From contig NZ_JAFCKQ010000009.1 of NCBI RefSeq assembly GCF_018130215.1, positions 124,001 through 188,000 on the forward strand: a stretch of DNA of 64,000 nt, given 5' to 3'. Position 1 is the first letter of the stretch. Each line of letters starts with the position of its first letter. A model generated the notes under the pieces. It worked only from the letters and a program-made list of their open reading frames with translations, was not told the origin of the DNA and searched no databases. Made by a program: the position numbers and the translations under genes. The DNA comes from Bradyrhizobium jicamae. Lineage in GTDB: Bacteria; Pseudomonadota; Alphaproteobacteria; Rhizobiales; Xanthobacteraceae. Below are positions 8,738-17,367 of the stretch, piece by piece.

Positions 8738-9649
8738 TTACCCGCGATCGCTGCGCCGCCAGGGGAACAGGTTGGCGGGGAAATCGGCAGCGGGCTTGCG
8801 CTGGTGCGGTTCGGGAATGACCGGGCGTGCGTTGGGATCCTTGACGATGACCTCGCGATAGAGATGCCAAGTCGCATGGCCGAGCAGCGGGATCACGACC
8901 GCAAGGCCGAGGAAGAACGGAATCGTTCCCAAGACCAGCAACGCCGCGACGATGAGACCCCAGGCCGCCATCGGCACCGGGTTCTGCGCGACGACGCGGA
9001 TCGAGGTTGCCATCGCTTCGCCGGCGGTCGCATGGCGGTCCAGCATCATCGGGAAAGCAACGACGCTGATGCACAGCGCCACCAGCGCGAACAGGAAGCC
9101 GACGCTGCAGCCGACCACGATCAGCCACCAGCCCTGCGAGGTGGTCAGGATCTGTCCCGCGAAATCGGGAATGTCGGCGGCGATCGCGTAGCCGAAGGCC
9201 GCGGTGTAGATCGCCTGCGCGGTCGCGATCCAGGTCACGAACAATGCGAACAGCAACGTGCCGACCCCGAGCATGGCGCCGAATGACGGCGAGCGGAATA
9301 CCTCCAGGGCATCCCATGCGGTGGCTTGCCCGCCATCCTCCCGGCGGCGGCTCATCTCGTAGAGGCCGATTGCGGCAAACGGGCCGAGCAGGGCAAAGCC
9401 CGCGGCCAACGGAAACAGCAGGGGCAGCACGGAATAGCCGTGCACCGTGCGTGCGAGCACCAGGCCGAGCACGGGATAGATCAGACACAGGATGATGGCG
9501 TGGCTTGGCACTGCCTTGAAGTCCTCCCAGCCGAGGCGCAGCGCATGGTGCAAATCGGACAGGCCGATGGTGCGGATGATGGGCGCAGATACGGCGCCGT
9601 GTCCGCCCTGCGTCGCCGATGTGACATTGCCTTGATATGGAGTGGCCAT
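8738..9649 (-). CDS. DUF2189 family integral membrane protein
   Basis: A 303-residue inner-membrane protein with a cytoplasmic N-terminus and about six transmembrane segments: two around residues 60-95, one near 125-150 (GAMLGVGTLLFALFVTWIA), one near 175-205 and a pair near 230-270. The motifs IGLSDLHHALRLGWEDFKA and FPMMLDRHATAGEAM are typical of DUF2189 proteins of alphaproteobacteria, which have no defined function. The ATG at 9649 was chosen because the upstream in-frame extension to 9784 is low-complexity and lacks a ribosome binding site. Confidence 0.88.
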   Translation of the reverse strand: MATPYQGNVTSATQGGHGAVSAPIIRTIGLSDLHHALRLGWEDFKAVPSHAIILCLIYPVLGLVLARTVHGYSVLPLLFPLAAGFALLGPFAAIGLYEMSRRREDGGQATAWDALEVFRSPSFGAMLGVGTLLFALFVTWIATAQAIYTAAFGYAIAADIPDFAGQILTTSQGWWLIVVGCSVGFLFALVALCISVVAFPMMLDRHATAGEAMATSIRVVAQNPVPMAAWGLIVAALLVLGTIPFFLGLAVVIPLLGHATWHLYREVIVKDPNARPVIPEPHQRKPAADFPANLFPWRRSDRG

Positions 9650-9944
9650 GGTCGTTGTCTCTCTCTGGACGGCCGCATCTTGCGCCCGGCACACGGGCAC
9701 AAGCGTGCCGTCTCTCGAAGCGATCACGAGCAGACCAGACGCGAAGGACGATGCACGGACCTGGCCATGTCGCGAACTGAACACTCAAGGTACGCCCAAA
9801 CCGGGAGAAATGCACGCACTCACGCTCAAGTGAATGTCGCATTGGCAAGCTATGGAGGGGGCGGTACACTTTATGTGCGACCGCGGCCGGATGCGCCAGC
9901 GCCGTCCGGCCTTCATACCATCTCGAGTCCAGTGGGAGTGAGCG

Positions 9945-10373
9945 ATGAGCATTTTCGGAAAAATCATGAGCGCGATCTTCGGCGGCAGCGCGAGCGCCAC
10001 GCCTGCCGGCGGAGCAGCCACGAGTTCGGCTCCCGCCGCCGGATCCGCGGCCCCCGCCGCCGGATCGTCCTCCGGCAGCGCATCGTCGTCGGCTCCCGCG
10101 GCCGCGCCCGTGCAGACGGTTGATGTCGCTCCCATCCTCGACGCTGCGGTCGCGGCGAAGAAGGAGAAGCTGGAGTGGCGGACCTCGATCGTCGATCTGA
10201 TGAAGGCGCTCGACATCGACTCCAGCCTCTCCGCGCGCAAGGAGCTCGCCCATGAACTCGGCTACGCCGGCGACACCAACGATTCCGCCAGCATGAACAT
10301 CTGGCTGCACAAGCAGGTGATGGCCAAGCTCGCTGCCAACGGCGGCAAGCTGCCTGCCGATATCAAGCACTGA
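9945..10373 (+). CDS. DUF3597 family protein
   Basis: A 142-residue protein. The first 11 residues (MSIFGKIMSAI) form a short amphipathic helix, then comes an Ala/Ser/Pro-rich linker of about 40 residues. Residues about 60-142 form the conserved globular domain, with DVAPILDAAVAAKKEKLEW, IVDLMKALDIDSSLSARKELA and a C-terminal WLHKQVMAKLAANGGKLP. The domain looks like a small helical or LysM-associated fold; its function is unknown. The gene has its own terminator. Confidence 0.88.
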   Translation: MSIFGKIMSAIFGGSASATPAGGAATSSAPAAGSAAPAAGSSSGSASSSAPAAAPVQTVDVAPILDAAVAAKKEKLEWRTSIVDLMKALDIDSSLSARKELAHELGYAGDTNDSASMNIWLHKQVMAKLAANGGKLPADIKH

Positions 10374-10395
10374 TCGATCCCCCGCGGATGGGACC

Positions 10396-10424
10396 AGGGC
10401 CCGCGCCGGCGCGGGCTCTTTTTT
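10396..10424 (+). terminator. Intrinsic terminator after the DUF3597 gene
   Basis: AGGGCCCGCGC at 10396-10406 pairs with GCGCGGGCTCT at 10409-10419, with one G-U pair, and is followed by a run of six T. Confidence 0.85.
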
Positions 10425-10484
10425 ATGGCTCGGCGAACATCTATAGATCGGCGAATAACGAGGTGAACGCCCAGGAGAATGCCG

Positions 10485-11276
10485 ATGACTGATCTCGATC
10501 GCCGGACCATGCTGACGACCGGCGCTTTGGCGCTCGCGAGCGCAGCGGCGCAATCCGCGCCGGCAGCGGCACAGGCCGCGCCGAAAGCGATGTTTCCGGT
10601 CCCGGTCACTACGATCCCGATCGTCGGCGAGAGCGAGGTATTCCAGGTCCGCCGGATCTACTGCATCGGCCGCAACTATGCCGCCCACGCGATCGAGCGC
10701 GGCTCCGATCCGACCCGCGAGCCGCCGTTCTTCTTCCAGAAGCCGACCGACGCGATCCAGAACGTCGCGGTCGGAACGGTCGCCGACCATCCCTATCCGT
10801 CGCTGACCAGGAACTATCATCACGAGGTCGAGCTGGTCGCGGCGCTGAAATCCGGCGGCACCAACATTCCGGCCGAGGCTGCGCTCGACCACGTCTATGG
10901 CTACGCGCTCGGCCTCGACATGACCCGGCGCGATCTGCAGAACGGCATGGCGGCCGAGAAGAAGCCGTGGGAGATCGGCAAGAGCTTCGACCATGCCGCG
11001 GTGCTCGGACCGATCCATCCGGCTGATAAGACCGGCCATTTCAAGGCGGGCGCGATCTCGCTCGCGGTCAACGGCACGGTGCGGCAGAGCTCGGACCTGA
11101 AGAACATGATCTGGAGCGTCGCCGAGCAGATCGCAAGGCTCTCGGAGGCGTTCGAGCTCAAGGCCGGCGACATCATCTATTCGGGCACACCCGAGAATGT
11201 CGGCCCCGTGGTCAGGGGCGACGTGCTGCTCTGCAAGCTCGACGGACTGCCCGATATGTCGATCCGGATCGTCTGA
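10485..11276 (+). CDS. Fumarylacetoacetate hydrolase family protein, Tat-type signal
   Basis: A 263-residue protein counted from the ATG at 10485, which has AGGAG 7 bases upstream; the in-frame ATG at 10479 is too close to that site. An N-terminal DRRTML segment and an Ala-rich hydrophobic stretch suggest a Tat-like signal, odd for this usually cytoplasmic family. The FAH fold is shown by IYCIGRNYAAHA, the metal-ligand region NYHHEVELV, YALGLDMTRRDLQ and DIIYSGTPENVGPV. Family members hydrolyse or decarboxylate beta-diketo acids; the substrate here cannot be told. It converges with the acetyltransferase gene. Confidence 0.9.
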   Translation: MTDLDRRTMLTTGALALASAAAQSAPAAAQAAPKAMFPVPVTTIPIVGESEVFQVRRIYCIGRNYAAHAIERGSDPTREPPFFFQKPTDAIQNVAVGTVADHPYPSLTRNYHHEVELVAALKSGGTNIPAEAALDHVYGYALGLDMTRRDLQNGMAAEKKPWEIGKSFDHAAVLGPIHPADKTGHFKAGAISLAVNGTVRQSSDLKNMIWSVAEQIARLSEAFELKAGDIIYSGTPENVGPVVRGDVLLCKLDGLPDMSIRIV

Positions 11277-11287
11277 CGGCGAGGGCC

Positions 11288-11560
11288 TCAGCCGGCAAGG
11301 TCCGCATACTCCGGATGCTTGTGCAGGTAATCCACCACGAAGCCGCAGCCGGCGATCACCTTGTGGCCGTCGGCACGGATCAGCTCCAGCGCTCCCCTGA
11401 CCAGCTCCGAGGCGATGCCCCGGCCGCGCAGGGCGCGCGGTGTCTCGGTATGGGTGATGATGACCGACGACGGCGTCAGCCGGTAATTGGCAAAGGCGAC
11501 GCCGCCCTCGGTGTCGAGCTCGAAACGCTGCTGAGCCTTGTTGTCGCGGACGGCGGCCAT
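11288..11560 (-). CDS. Small GNAT-type N-acetyltransferase (YjdJ-like)
   Basis: A 90-residue single-domain acetyltransferase of the short GNAT subfamily. The acetyl-CoA binding loop reads ALRGRGIASELVRGAL, which matches the R/Q-x-x-G-x-G/A signature, and the C-terminus CGFVVDYLHKHPEYADL is the conserved end of the YjdJ group. It is about half the length of a classical GNAT. The substrate is unknown. It is single, on the minus strand, converging with the FAH-family gene 11 bases away. Confidence 0.9.
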   Translation of the reverse strand: MAAVRDNKAQQRFELDTEGGVAFANYRLTPSSVIITHTETPRALRGRGIASELVRGALELIRADGHKVIAGCGFVVDYLHKHPEYADLAG

Positions 11561-11793
11561 CGCAAAATCCCGGTTGATTCAACTCGGCTGATCTAAGCGC
11601 GAGAACCCGTCTGTGCAAATCATGACCGACCCGCCGCGCGGTCACCGCATTGCACACACGAGGCCTTGCAGCCCGATACGGTTCGATTAGGCTTTACCCC
11701 GGACATACGCTCCTGATGCGGCCCGATGGTCGTTTGACATCGCGTGTGGTTGGCGGCCGCCGACGTATGCCTCTTTTTGGGAGGAGGTTCGTC

Positions 11794-12195
11794 ATGTCGG
11801 ACAATCGTATCTTCGGCACGCACCGCACCTGGGAGGACTGGTTCGGCATGCTGCTCGGTGTGCTGATCATGGTCTCGCCCTGGTTTCCGCTGCAGGTGGA
11901 TGACGCCATCGACGTCGAGCGCACCCACCTGATCCTCAACAGCTTCGTGGTCGGCATGCTGGTGCTGGGCATTGCCCAGCTCGAATATGTCGCGCTGCAC
12001 CGCTGGGAGGAGGTGGCGGGCATCCTGCTCGGCCTCTGGCTGGTCGCATCGCCCTTCGTGCTCGGCTATTCCGCCGACCAGATGCTGCGGCTGTGGCATA
12101 TCGCGCTCGGCGGGCTCGTCGCCATCATGGGGGCGCTGGCGCTCTGGCAGGACTGGAACCTGAGCGAGCAGGAACTGGCCAAGCACTCGCAATAG
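11794..12195 (+). CDS. SPW-repeat membrane protein
   Basis: A 133-residue inner-membrane protein with four predicted helices in two repeats. Each repeat begins with a Trp-rich helix ending in SPW or SPF: LIMVSPWFPLQ near residue 25 and LWLVASPFVLGY near residue 85. The start at 11794 has a GAGGAGG ribosome binding site 6 bases upstream. SPW proteins are of unknown function and often lie near stress genes; none is evident here. Confidence 0.85.
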   Translation: MSDNRIFGTHRTWEDWFGMLLGVLIMVSPWFPLQVDDAIDVERTHLILNSFVVGMLVLGIAQLEYVALHRWEEVAGILLGLWLVASPFVLGYSADQMLRLWHIALGGLVAIMGALALWQDWNLSEQELAKHSQ

Positions 12196-12447
12196 CTCAC
12201 ACTCGCGCGACGGCAGGACCAAACGCCGGCGCAGGGCCGCCTGGTGCGGGCCTTGCGGGGGGCTGCGGCTTGGCGATAAACCAGACCTCGTGATCCCCCT
12301 TGCGGCGCTTGAAGACGCCCGGTTCTGACCGAGGAAGCAGCTGATGACCGTCCTGACCGTGCCCGAAATGTCGTGCGTCGTGGCGGGGCGGCAATGAGCG
12401 GTGCAGCAGCGCCGCACGGCGGCATCGCGCGGGTGTCGCGCCGGGTG

Positions 12448-14028
12448 ATGAACCTTGCCCACATCCTGACCCAGAACGCCCGCCGGTACGCCGACCGTCC
12501 CGGCTTCATCTGGAATGAGAAGGTCTGGTCGTGGCGCCATATCGACCAGAACGTCTCGGCGCTGGCGGCGGCGCTCGCCGCGCGCGGCATCGTCAAGGGC
12601 GACCGCATCCTGGTCCATTCCAAGAACTGCGACGAGATGTTCTGGTCGATGTTCGCGGCGTTCCGGCTCGGTGCGGTCTGGGTGCCCACGAATTTCCGCC
12701 TGATGCCCGATGAGGTCGCCTGGCTCGCGGCCGCTTCCGGCGCCAAGGCGTTCCTCTGCCACGGCGATTTTCCCGATCACGCCAGGGCCGCGGCCAATCC
12801 CGCGCTCGAATTCGTCTGGCGGATCGGCGAACAGGGGACGCTCGGCGAAGCCACGGTCGGCGACGCCATCGCCAAACATTCGGGCGCCGAGGTCGAGAAC
12901 GTTGCCGTCAACTATGACGATCCCTGCTGGTTCTTCTTCACCTCGGGCACGACCGGCCGCTCCAAGGCCGCAGTGCTGACCCACGGCCAGATGGCCTTCG
13001 TGATCACTAACCATCTCGCCGACCTGATGCCCGGCACCACCGAGGACGACGCCTCGCTGGTGGTGGCGCCCCTGTCGCACGGCGCCGGCGTCCACCAGCT
13101 GGTGCAGTGCGCGCGCGGCGTGCCGACCATCCTGCTGCCGTCGGAAAAATTCGACATCGCGGAAGCCTTCCGGCTGATCGCAAGGCACCGTGTCAGCAAC
13201 ATGTTCACGGTGCCGACCATCCTGAAGATGATGGTCGAGCATCCCGCCGCCGACCAGCACGATCATTCCTCGCTGCGCTACATCATCTATGCGGGGGCGC
13301 CGATGTATCGCGAGGACCAGAAGGCCGCGCTGAGGAAGCTCGGCAGTGTGCTCGTGCAGTATTTCGGGCTCGGCGAGGTCACCGGCAACATCACCGTGCT
13401 GCCGCCCGCCCTGCACGATCCCGAAGACGGCCCTCATGCGCGGATCGGCACCTGCGGCTTCGAGCGAACCGGCATGCAGGTCTCGATCCAGGGCGACGAC
13501 GGCCGCGAGCTGAAGGCGCTCGAGACCGGCGAGATCTGCGTGATCGGCCCGGGCGTGTTCGCCGGCTATTACGACAACCCCGAGGCCAATGCGAAGGCGT
13601 TCCGCGACGGCTGGTTTCGCACCGGCGATCTCGGCCACATGGACGAGGAGGGCTTTGTCTACATCACCGGCCGCGCCTCCGACATGTACATCTCCGGCGG
13701 CTCCAACATCTATCCGCGCGAGATCGAGGAGAAGATCCTGACCCATCCGGCAGTGGGCGAGGTCGCAGTCCTCGGCGTGCCCGATCCCTTCTGGGGCGAG
13801 GTCGGCGTTGCCGTCTGTGTCGCGTGCGAGGGCGCCGACGCGGTCTCCGAGGCCGAGCTTGCGGCATATCTCGCGCCGAAGGTGCCGCGCTACAAGATGC
13901 CGAAGCGGTTCTTCTTCTGGGAGGCGCTGCCGAAGTCCGGCTACGGCAAGGTGCCGAAGCGGCTGGTCCGTGACGAGCTCGAGGCGCGCGGGCTGCTCGA
14001 GGTCATCGCCGGATCGAGCGCCGGCTAG
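12448..14028 (+). CDS. Acyl-CoA synthetase (AMP-forming, AMP-binding family)
   Basis: A 526-residue cytoplasmic enzyme that activates a carboxylic acid to its acyl-CoA through an acyl-adenylate. The ATP-binding P-loop reads FFTSGTTGRSKAA near residue 160, the adenylate motif YFGLGEVTGN near 305, and the hinge and C-terminal domain include GWFRTGDLGHMDEEG and SGGSNIYPREIEE. The catalytic Lys lies in KSGYGKVPKR near the end. I prefer the ATG at 12448 because homology begins at once; an in-frame ATG at 12394 is possible. It is followed after 4 bases by a PPC-domain gene, probably in one transcript. The acid is unknown, medium or long chain by family. Confidence 0.93.
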   Translation: MNLAHILTQNARRYADRPGFIWNEKVWSWRHIDQNVSALAAALAARGIVKGDRILVHSKNCDEMFWSMFAAFRLGAVWVPTNFRLMPDEVAWLAAASGAKAFLCHGDFPDHARAAANPALEFVWRIGEQGTLGEATVGDAIAKHSGAEVENVAVNYDDPCWFFFTSGTTGRSKAAVLTHGQMAFVITNHLADLMPGTTEDDASLVVAPLSHGAGVHQLVQCARGVPTILLPSEKFDIAEAFRLIARHRVSNMFTVPTILKMMVEHPAADQHDHSSLRYIIYAGAPMYREDQKAALRKLGSVLVQYFGLGEVTGNITVLPPALHDPEDGPHARIGTCGFERTGMQVSIQGDDGRELKALETGEICVIGPGVFAGYYDNPEANAKAFRDGWFRTGDLGHMDEEGFVYITGRASDMYISGGSNIYPREIEEKILTHPAVGEVAVLGVPDPFWGEVGVAVCVACEGADAVSEAELAAYLAPKVPRYKMPKRFFFWEALPKSGYGKVPKRLVRDELEARGLLEVIAGSSAG

Positions 14029-14032
14029 CGCC

Positions 14033-14908
14033 ATGCGCAGCATCGACCAGCCCGGCGCTCCGGTCCCCGAGCGCATCCAGTGGGTCGCGGCGCGCGGCCG
14101 CGCCTTTTCATTCACGCTGGAAGCGGGCATCCCCTTGCTCGAAGCCGTGCACCGCGGCTTTGCGGCGGAGGGGTTTTCCGGCGGCGTGCTGAACGCGAAG
14201 GGTGGGGCGCTCGGACCGTTCGCCTATGTGATGCCGGCGCTGTCGAGAGACGGCGCCAACGCTGCGTTCTACAGCGACACCTTCCGGCCCGCCGGCGTGA
14301 CACGGCTGAAGCTCGCGGCGCTGACCTTTGGTCAGCGCGACGGCGCGCCGTTTTTTCACTGCCACGGCTTGTGGACCGAGGCCGACGGCCGCGTCAATGG
14401 CGGCCACATGCTGCCGGAAGAAACCGTGGTCGCCGAACCGTTCGAGGTCGATGCCTTCGGGATCGACGGCGCGAACTTCCTCGCCGAGGCCGACAGCGAG
14501 ACCAGGTTCAAGCTGTTCGGCCCGGTCGCAAGTCGGCCGACGGGAGCGAAGACCACGCGCCACGCCTTCGCGCTACGGCTGCGGCCGAACCAGGATTTCG
14601 CAGGCAGCCTGGAGGGCTTCTGCCGCCGGCACGGCATTCTCCGCGCGCGGCTGCACGGCGGCGTCGGCTCGACGATCGGCGCCGTGTTCAGCGACGGGCA
14701 CAGCGTGGTGCCGTTCGCGACCGAGCTCGCGGTCACTGCGGGCGAGGTCGCCCCGGACGCCAATCGCCGCGTGCGCGCCAGCCTGGACGTCGCGCTGGTC
14801 GACTATCTCGGTGGCATCGCGGAGGGGCACCTGGTGCGCGGCGACAATCCGGTGCTGATGACGATGGAGCTGGTGCTCGAGGTGCTGGAGGAAGCGGAGC
14901 AGCCGTAG
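14033..14908 (+). CDS. Tandem PPC (DUF296) domain protein
   Basis: A 291-residue protein with two copies of the PPC/DUF296 fold. The first, residues about 20-140, keeps the His motif FHCHGLW and the VNGGHMLPEETV strand that form the metal or ligand site. The second, residues about 180-285, has the same strand order (HGILRARLHGGVGSTIGAVF and the C-terminal MTMELVLEVLEE) but lacks the His cluster. No AT-hook is present, so a DNA-binding role as in plants is unlikely. It starts 4 bases after the acyl-CoA synthetase stop, which points to a shared pathway. Confidence 0.8.
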   Translation: MRSIDQPGAPVPERIQWVAARGRAFSFTLEAGIPLLEAVHRGFAAEGFSGGVLNAKGGALGPFAYVMPALSRDGANAAFYSDTFRPAGVTRLKLAALTFGQRDGAPFFHCHGLWTEADGRVNGGHMLPEETVVAEPFEVDAFGIDGANFLAEADSETRFKLFGPVASRPTGAKTTRHAFALRLRPNQDFAGSLEGFCRRHGILRARLHGGVGSTIGAVFSDGHSVVPFATELAVTAGEVAPDANRRVRASLDVALVDYLGGIAEGHLVRGDNPVLMTMELVLEVLEEAEQP

Positions 14909-15172
14909 AGCGGCGTGCTCTCTCCCGCCGTCGTTTGTCGGGACGATGCGGGAAGTGTCAGATTCAACTGTCAAACAGCTCGCCGGTGTCGTCATCCGCG
15001 CATGCGGCTGATCCGGTATTCCAGAGGCGGCTGTGCTTGAGCCGAGAGGCCGCGGAGTACTTGATCGCACGGTCGAGTCGGGCGATGACACGAGGATGAG
15101 GACGCGGTTTCGCGCTCTCGCGACATGATTGTCCGAGTCCTGCATCTCGTTTCGCCGCTCTGTGAGCAGAGG

Positions 15173-15560
15173 GCGCAGGGAAAGCCGGGTGCCGATCGCA
15201 CCCATGGGCCCCGTGCAATGTAGCAAGCACGGGGGTAGGACCACAGGTGTAACCGGGAACAACCCGGCTTTCCCTGCGCGATGGGTTACGGCTTATACGT
15301 GCTCTCCCCGGCGAGACTGGGCTCTTTTGTCACCGTCATCAGCACGTCTTGCTGATGAGACACCTGCCACTAGGGCGTCAGGCCTGCACGACTTCGCCGT
15401 CCGCCTCACGCGCACTCGTCCTTTGCGCAATCGGCGTCCACCGCATCCCACCACAACGTTCATGACGATCGCGAAGCGCCCCTCGATCGGGTGAGACGGA
15501 AACTCTATACACCGATTTGTCGTGCTGATAAACCGAAATATTTCTGCCGAAGTCCCTTGC
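15173..15560. repeat. Probable dispersed Bradyrhizobium intergenic repeat with an 18-base inverted repeat
   Basis: The 14909-15597 gap has no gene. An 18-base perfect inverted repeat, GCGCAGGGAAAGCCGGGT at 15173-15190 and its complement at 15262-15279, brackets 71 bases. The following sequence (GGCTTATACGTGCTCTCCCC..., TGTCACCGTCATCAGC..., CACGACTTCGCCGTCCGCCTC..., AAATATTTCTGCCG...) matches, from memory, an element present in many copies in Bradyrhizobium genomes. Boundaries are approximate; no transposase frame is visible. Confidence 0.6.
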
Positions 15561-15597
15561 GTCGTCGGGCAAATCAGTGGCAGGGGGCTGAGGCATC

Positions 15598-17043
15598 CTA
15601 GCCTCGCACGACGCGATACACACAGGCGTGTCCGTCGACGCCGCGAAGCGGTGCATCGAAACCGACGACCTTGTGGCCAGCGAGAAGCGGACCGACGCCC
15701 GGCGCCGAGTAGAGCGCTTCCGACAGGCAAATCTCGCCGGCGCCGGCCAGCGACTGCACGCGCGCTGCGACATTCACTGTCTGGCCGAAATAGTCGAGGT
15801 TCTCATTCAGCGTGACCGCTATGGACGGGCCACAATGTGCGCCGATCTTGAGAATGAACCCGGGCCCGGTGTGCTCCGCATTATAGCGCTCGATTTGTCC
15901 GAGAATGTCCAGCGCCGCCGCAACGGCATCCGATGGCCGCGAGAACACGGCCATCACGGCATCGCCGATCGTCTTGACGATTGCACCGGCGTGTTCCTGC
16001 ACGGTCGCCCCCAACAGCGCGAAGTGTTCGCGCACCTGCGCGTAAGCGTTGAGATCGCCGAGCCGCTCGTACATTGCGGTGGAGCCTTTCAGGTCGGTGA
16101 AAAGCAGCGTGACCTGCCGGATGCCGAGGCCCTCTTTCTCGTCGACGCGCTCGGACCGGAACAGGCGCCGGAAGGTTTGCCGGGCCAGCAGCATCCCGCC
16201 GGACATGTAGGGATCGAAGTCGAGTACCGGCTTGACCGCCTGCGCCACAATCTCGGGTGGCCAGTTGATCATCAGCAACGAACCGCGCGTGCCGCTGGTG
16301 TTTTCCACCTCGACGATGACGTGGCCCGGCGGCACCGTGGCGAGCGAAGGTGAAAAGTGCCGCCCGTCATAGCGAACCCTCAAGCGCGTCGGCTCGCTCG
16401 CGACCTCGCCCACGACAGGCACTGCGAATCCGGCCTGGGTCTGGACGTTGACGCCAGCGAGCGCGCCGGGACCAAGCTCGGCCGGCAGCGTGGTAACCGT
16501 ATCCGACGGCAGGAAAGACAGGCCTCGCACCAGCCCCTGCAGCACCTCGAGAAAACGGACCTGCTGGCCGGGTAACCGGGCGTCATTCAGGAAGCGGGCC
16601 TTCCAATGAAAATCCTCGACCGAGAGTGAGCCGGGATCGTGGAATGGCAAGCGCCTGAGCTGGGGCGATATCGTGAAGGTCACTTCTATGAAGTCGTCGA
16701 GGTCGGTGTCGCCGGACACGTCGCACAGGCCGCACACATAATGCGTCTTCAAGGTCCGCAGCGCGCCGAAACTGTCGAGCACCATTCCGGATTGCGGGCA
16801 GACGACATCCCAGCTCATGTCGAACAGCCCGCTTCGCGTCGCGTGAAGAAACAGATCGATGCTTTCGGCCTCGGCAAGGCCGCGGTCGCGTGCAAAGGCA
16901 AGCGGATTGACACGATAGATGGAAAGGTCGTCGCCGCTGCGGATCAGCGTTTCGAACTTGGAGATGACCCGCGGGCTCCAGGACCGGGCACGCTCGATCT
17001 CGGTCATCTTGGTTTCGAGCAGCCGTTCCTCAATAGCGTCCAT
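15598..17043 (-). CDS. Class III adenylate/guanylate cyclase with N-terminal DUF5939-type region
   Basis: A 481-residue cytoplasmic protein with no clear transmembrane helix. Residues 1-300 form a sensory region of the adenylyl-cyclase-associated type, with a CPQSGMVLDSFGAL segment and a CGLC pair that may bind metal. Residues about 305-475 form the catalytic domain: TLLFTDLKGSTAMYERLGD with the first metal Asp, KTIGDAVMAVF with the second, and YFGQTVNVAARVQSLA. The product is probably cAMP. It stands alone upstream of a repeat-rich gap. Confidence 0.9.
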   Translation of the reverse strand: MDAIEERLLETKMTEIERARSWSPRVISKFETLIRSGDDLSIYRVNPLAFARDRGLAEAESIDLFLHATRSGLFDMSWDVVCPQSGMVLDSFGALRTLKTHYVCGLCDVSGDTDLDDFIEVTFTISPQLRRLPFHDPGSLSVEDFHWKARFLNDARLPGQQVRFLEVLQGLVRGLSFLPSDTVTTLPAELGPGALAGVNVQTQAGFAVPVVGEVASEPTRLRVRYDGRHFSPSLATVPPGHVIVEVENTSGTRGSLLMINWPPEIVAQAVKPVLDFDPYMSGGMLLARQTFRRLFRSERVDEKEGLGIRQVTLLFTDLKGSTAMYERLGDLNAYAQVREHFALLGATVQEHAGAIVKTIGDAVMAVFSRPSDAVAAALDILGQIERYNAEHTGPGFILKIGAHCGPSIAVTLNENLDYFGQTVNVAARVQSLAGAGEICLSEALYSAPGVGPLLAGHKVVGFDAPLRGVDGHACVYRVVRG

Positions 17044-17367
17044 GGTGAGACCTATGACGTCATCTGCTGACCAGATATCAAAGCACGGCGCATTTCTACA
17101 TGTTCGCTACAAATGCTGCCGGCGTTACGGCAAGAAGACGCAGGGCAGGAATTATTGCGATGCAGCACACAGGTCGTCCGTATCGGCACAGACAAATTCC
17201 CGGCTCTCATCGAACTTCGAGATGAGCGGTCTGTCAAAAGCGGCGATGGCGGCGAACTGAGCGATATCCGCTCCGCGCCGACGAACCGACAGCCAGGATG
17301 CTCGAAGGGACCGCCAGCTATGGGCCGACAACAGGCTCGGCGTGTGCCTTCGGGCCCGGTCGCCTCG
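17044..17367. other. Intergenic region, nothing recognised
   Basis: The 324 bases between the HdrB-like stop and the cyclase start contain no frame with a ribosome binding site or family resemblance and no strong hairpin. They probably carry the promoter of the cyclase gene's neighbours. Confidence 0.4.

Noticed and set aside
8637..11657. A 1006-codon open frame on the minus strand
   Set aside because: It runs across four recognisable genes on both strands (the DUF2189, DUF3597, FAH-family and acetyltransferase genes), is Arg/Pro-rich and matches no family; a by-product of high GC.
11620..14130. An 836-codon minus-strand frame opposite the acyl-CoA synthetase
   Set aside because: Antisense shadow of the synthetase and SPW genes; composition is His/Gln/Arg/Asp-rich as expected of the complementary frame.
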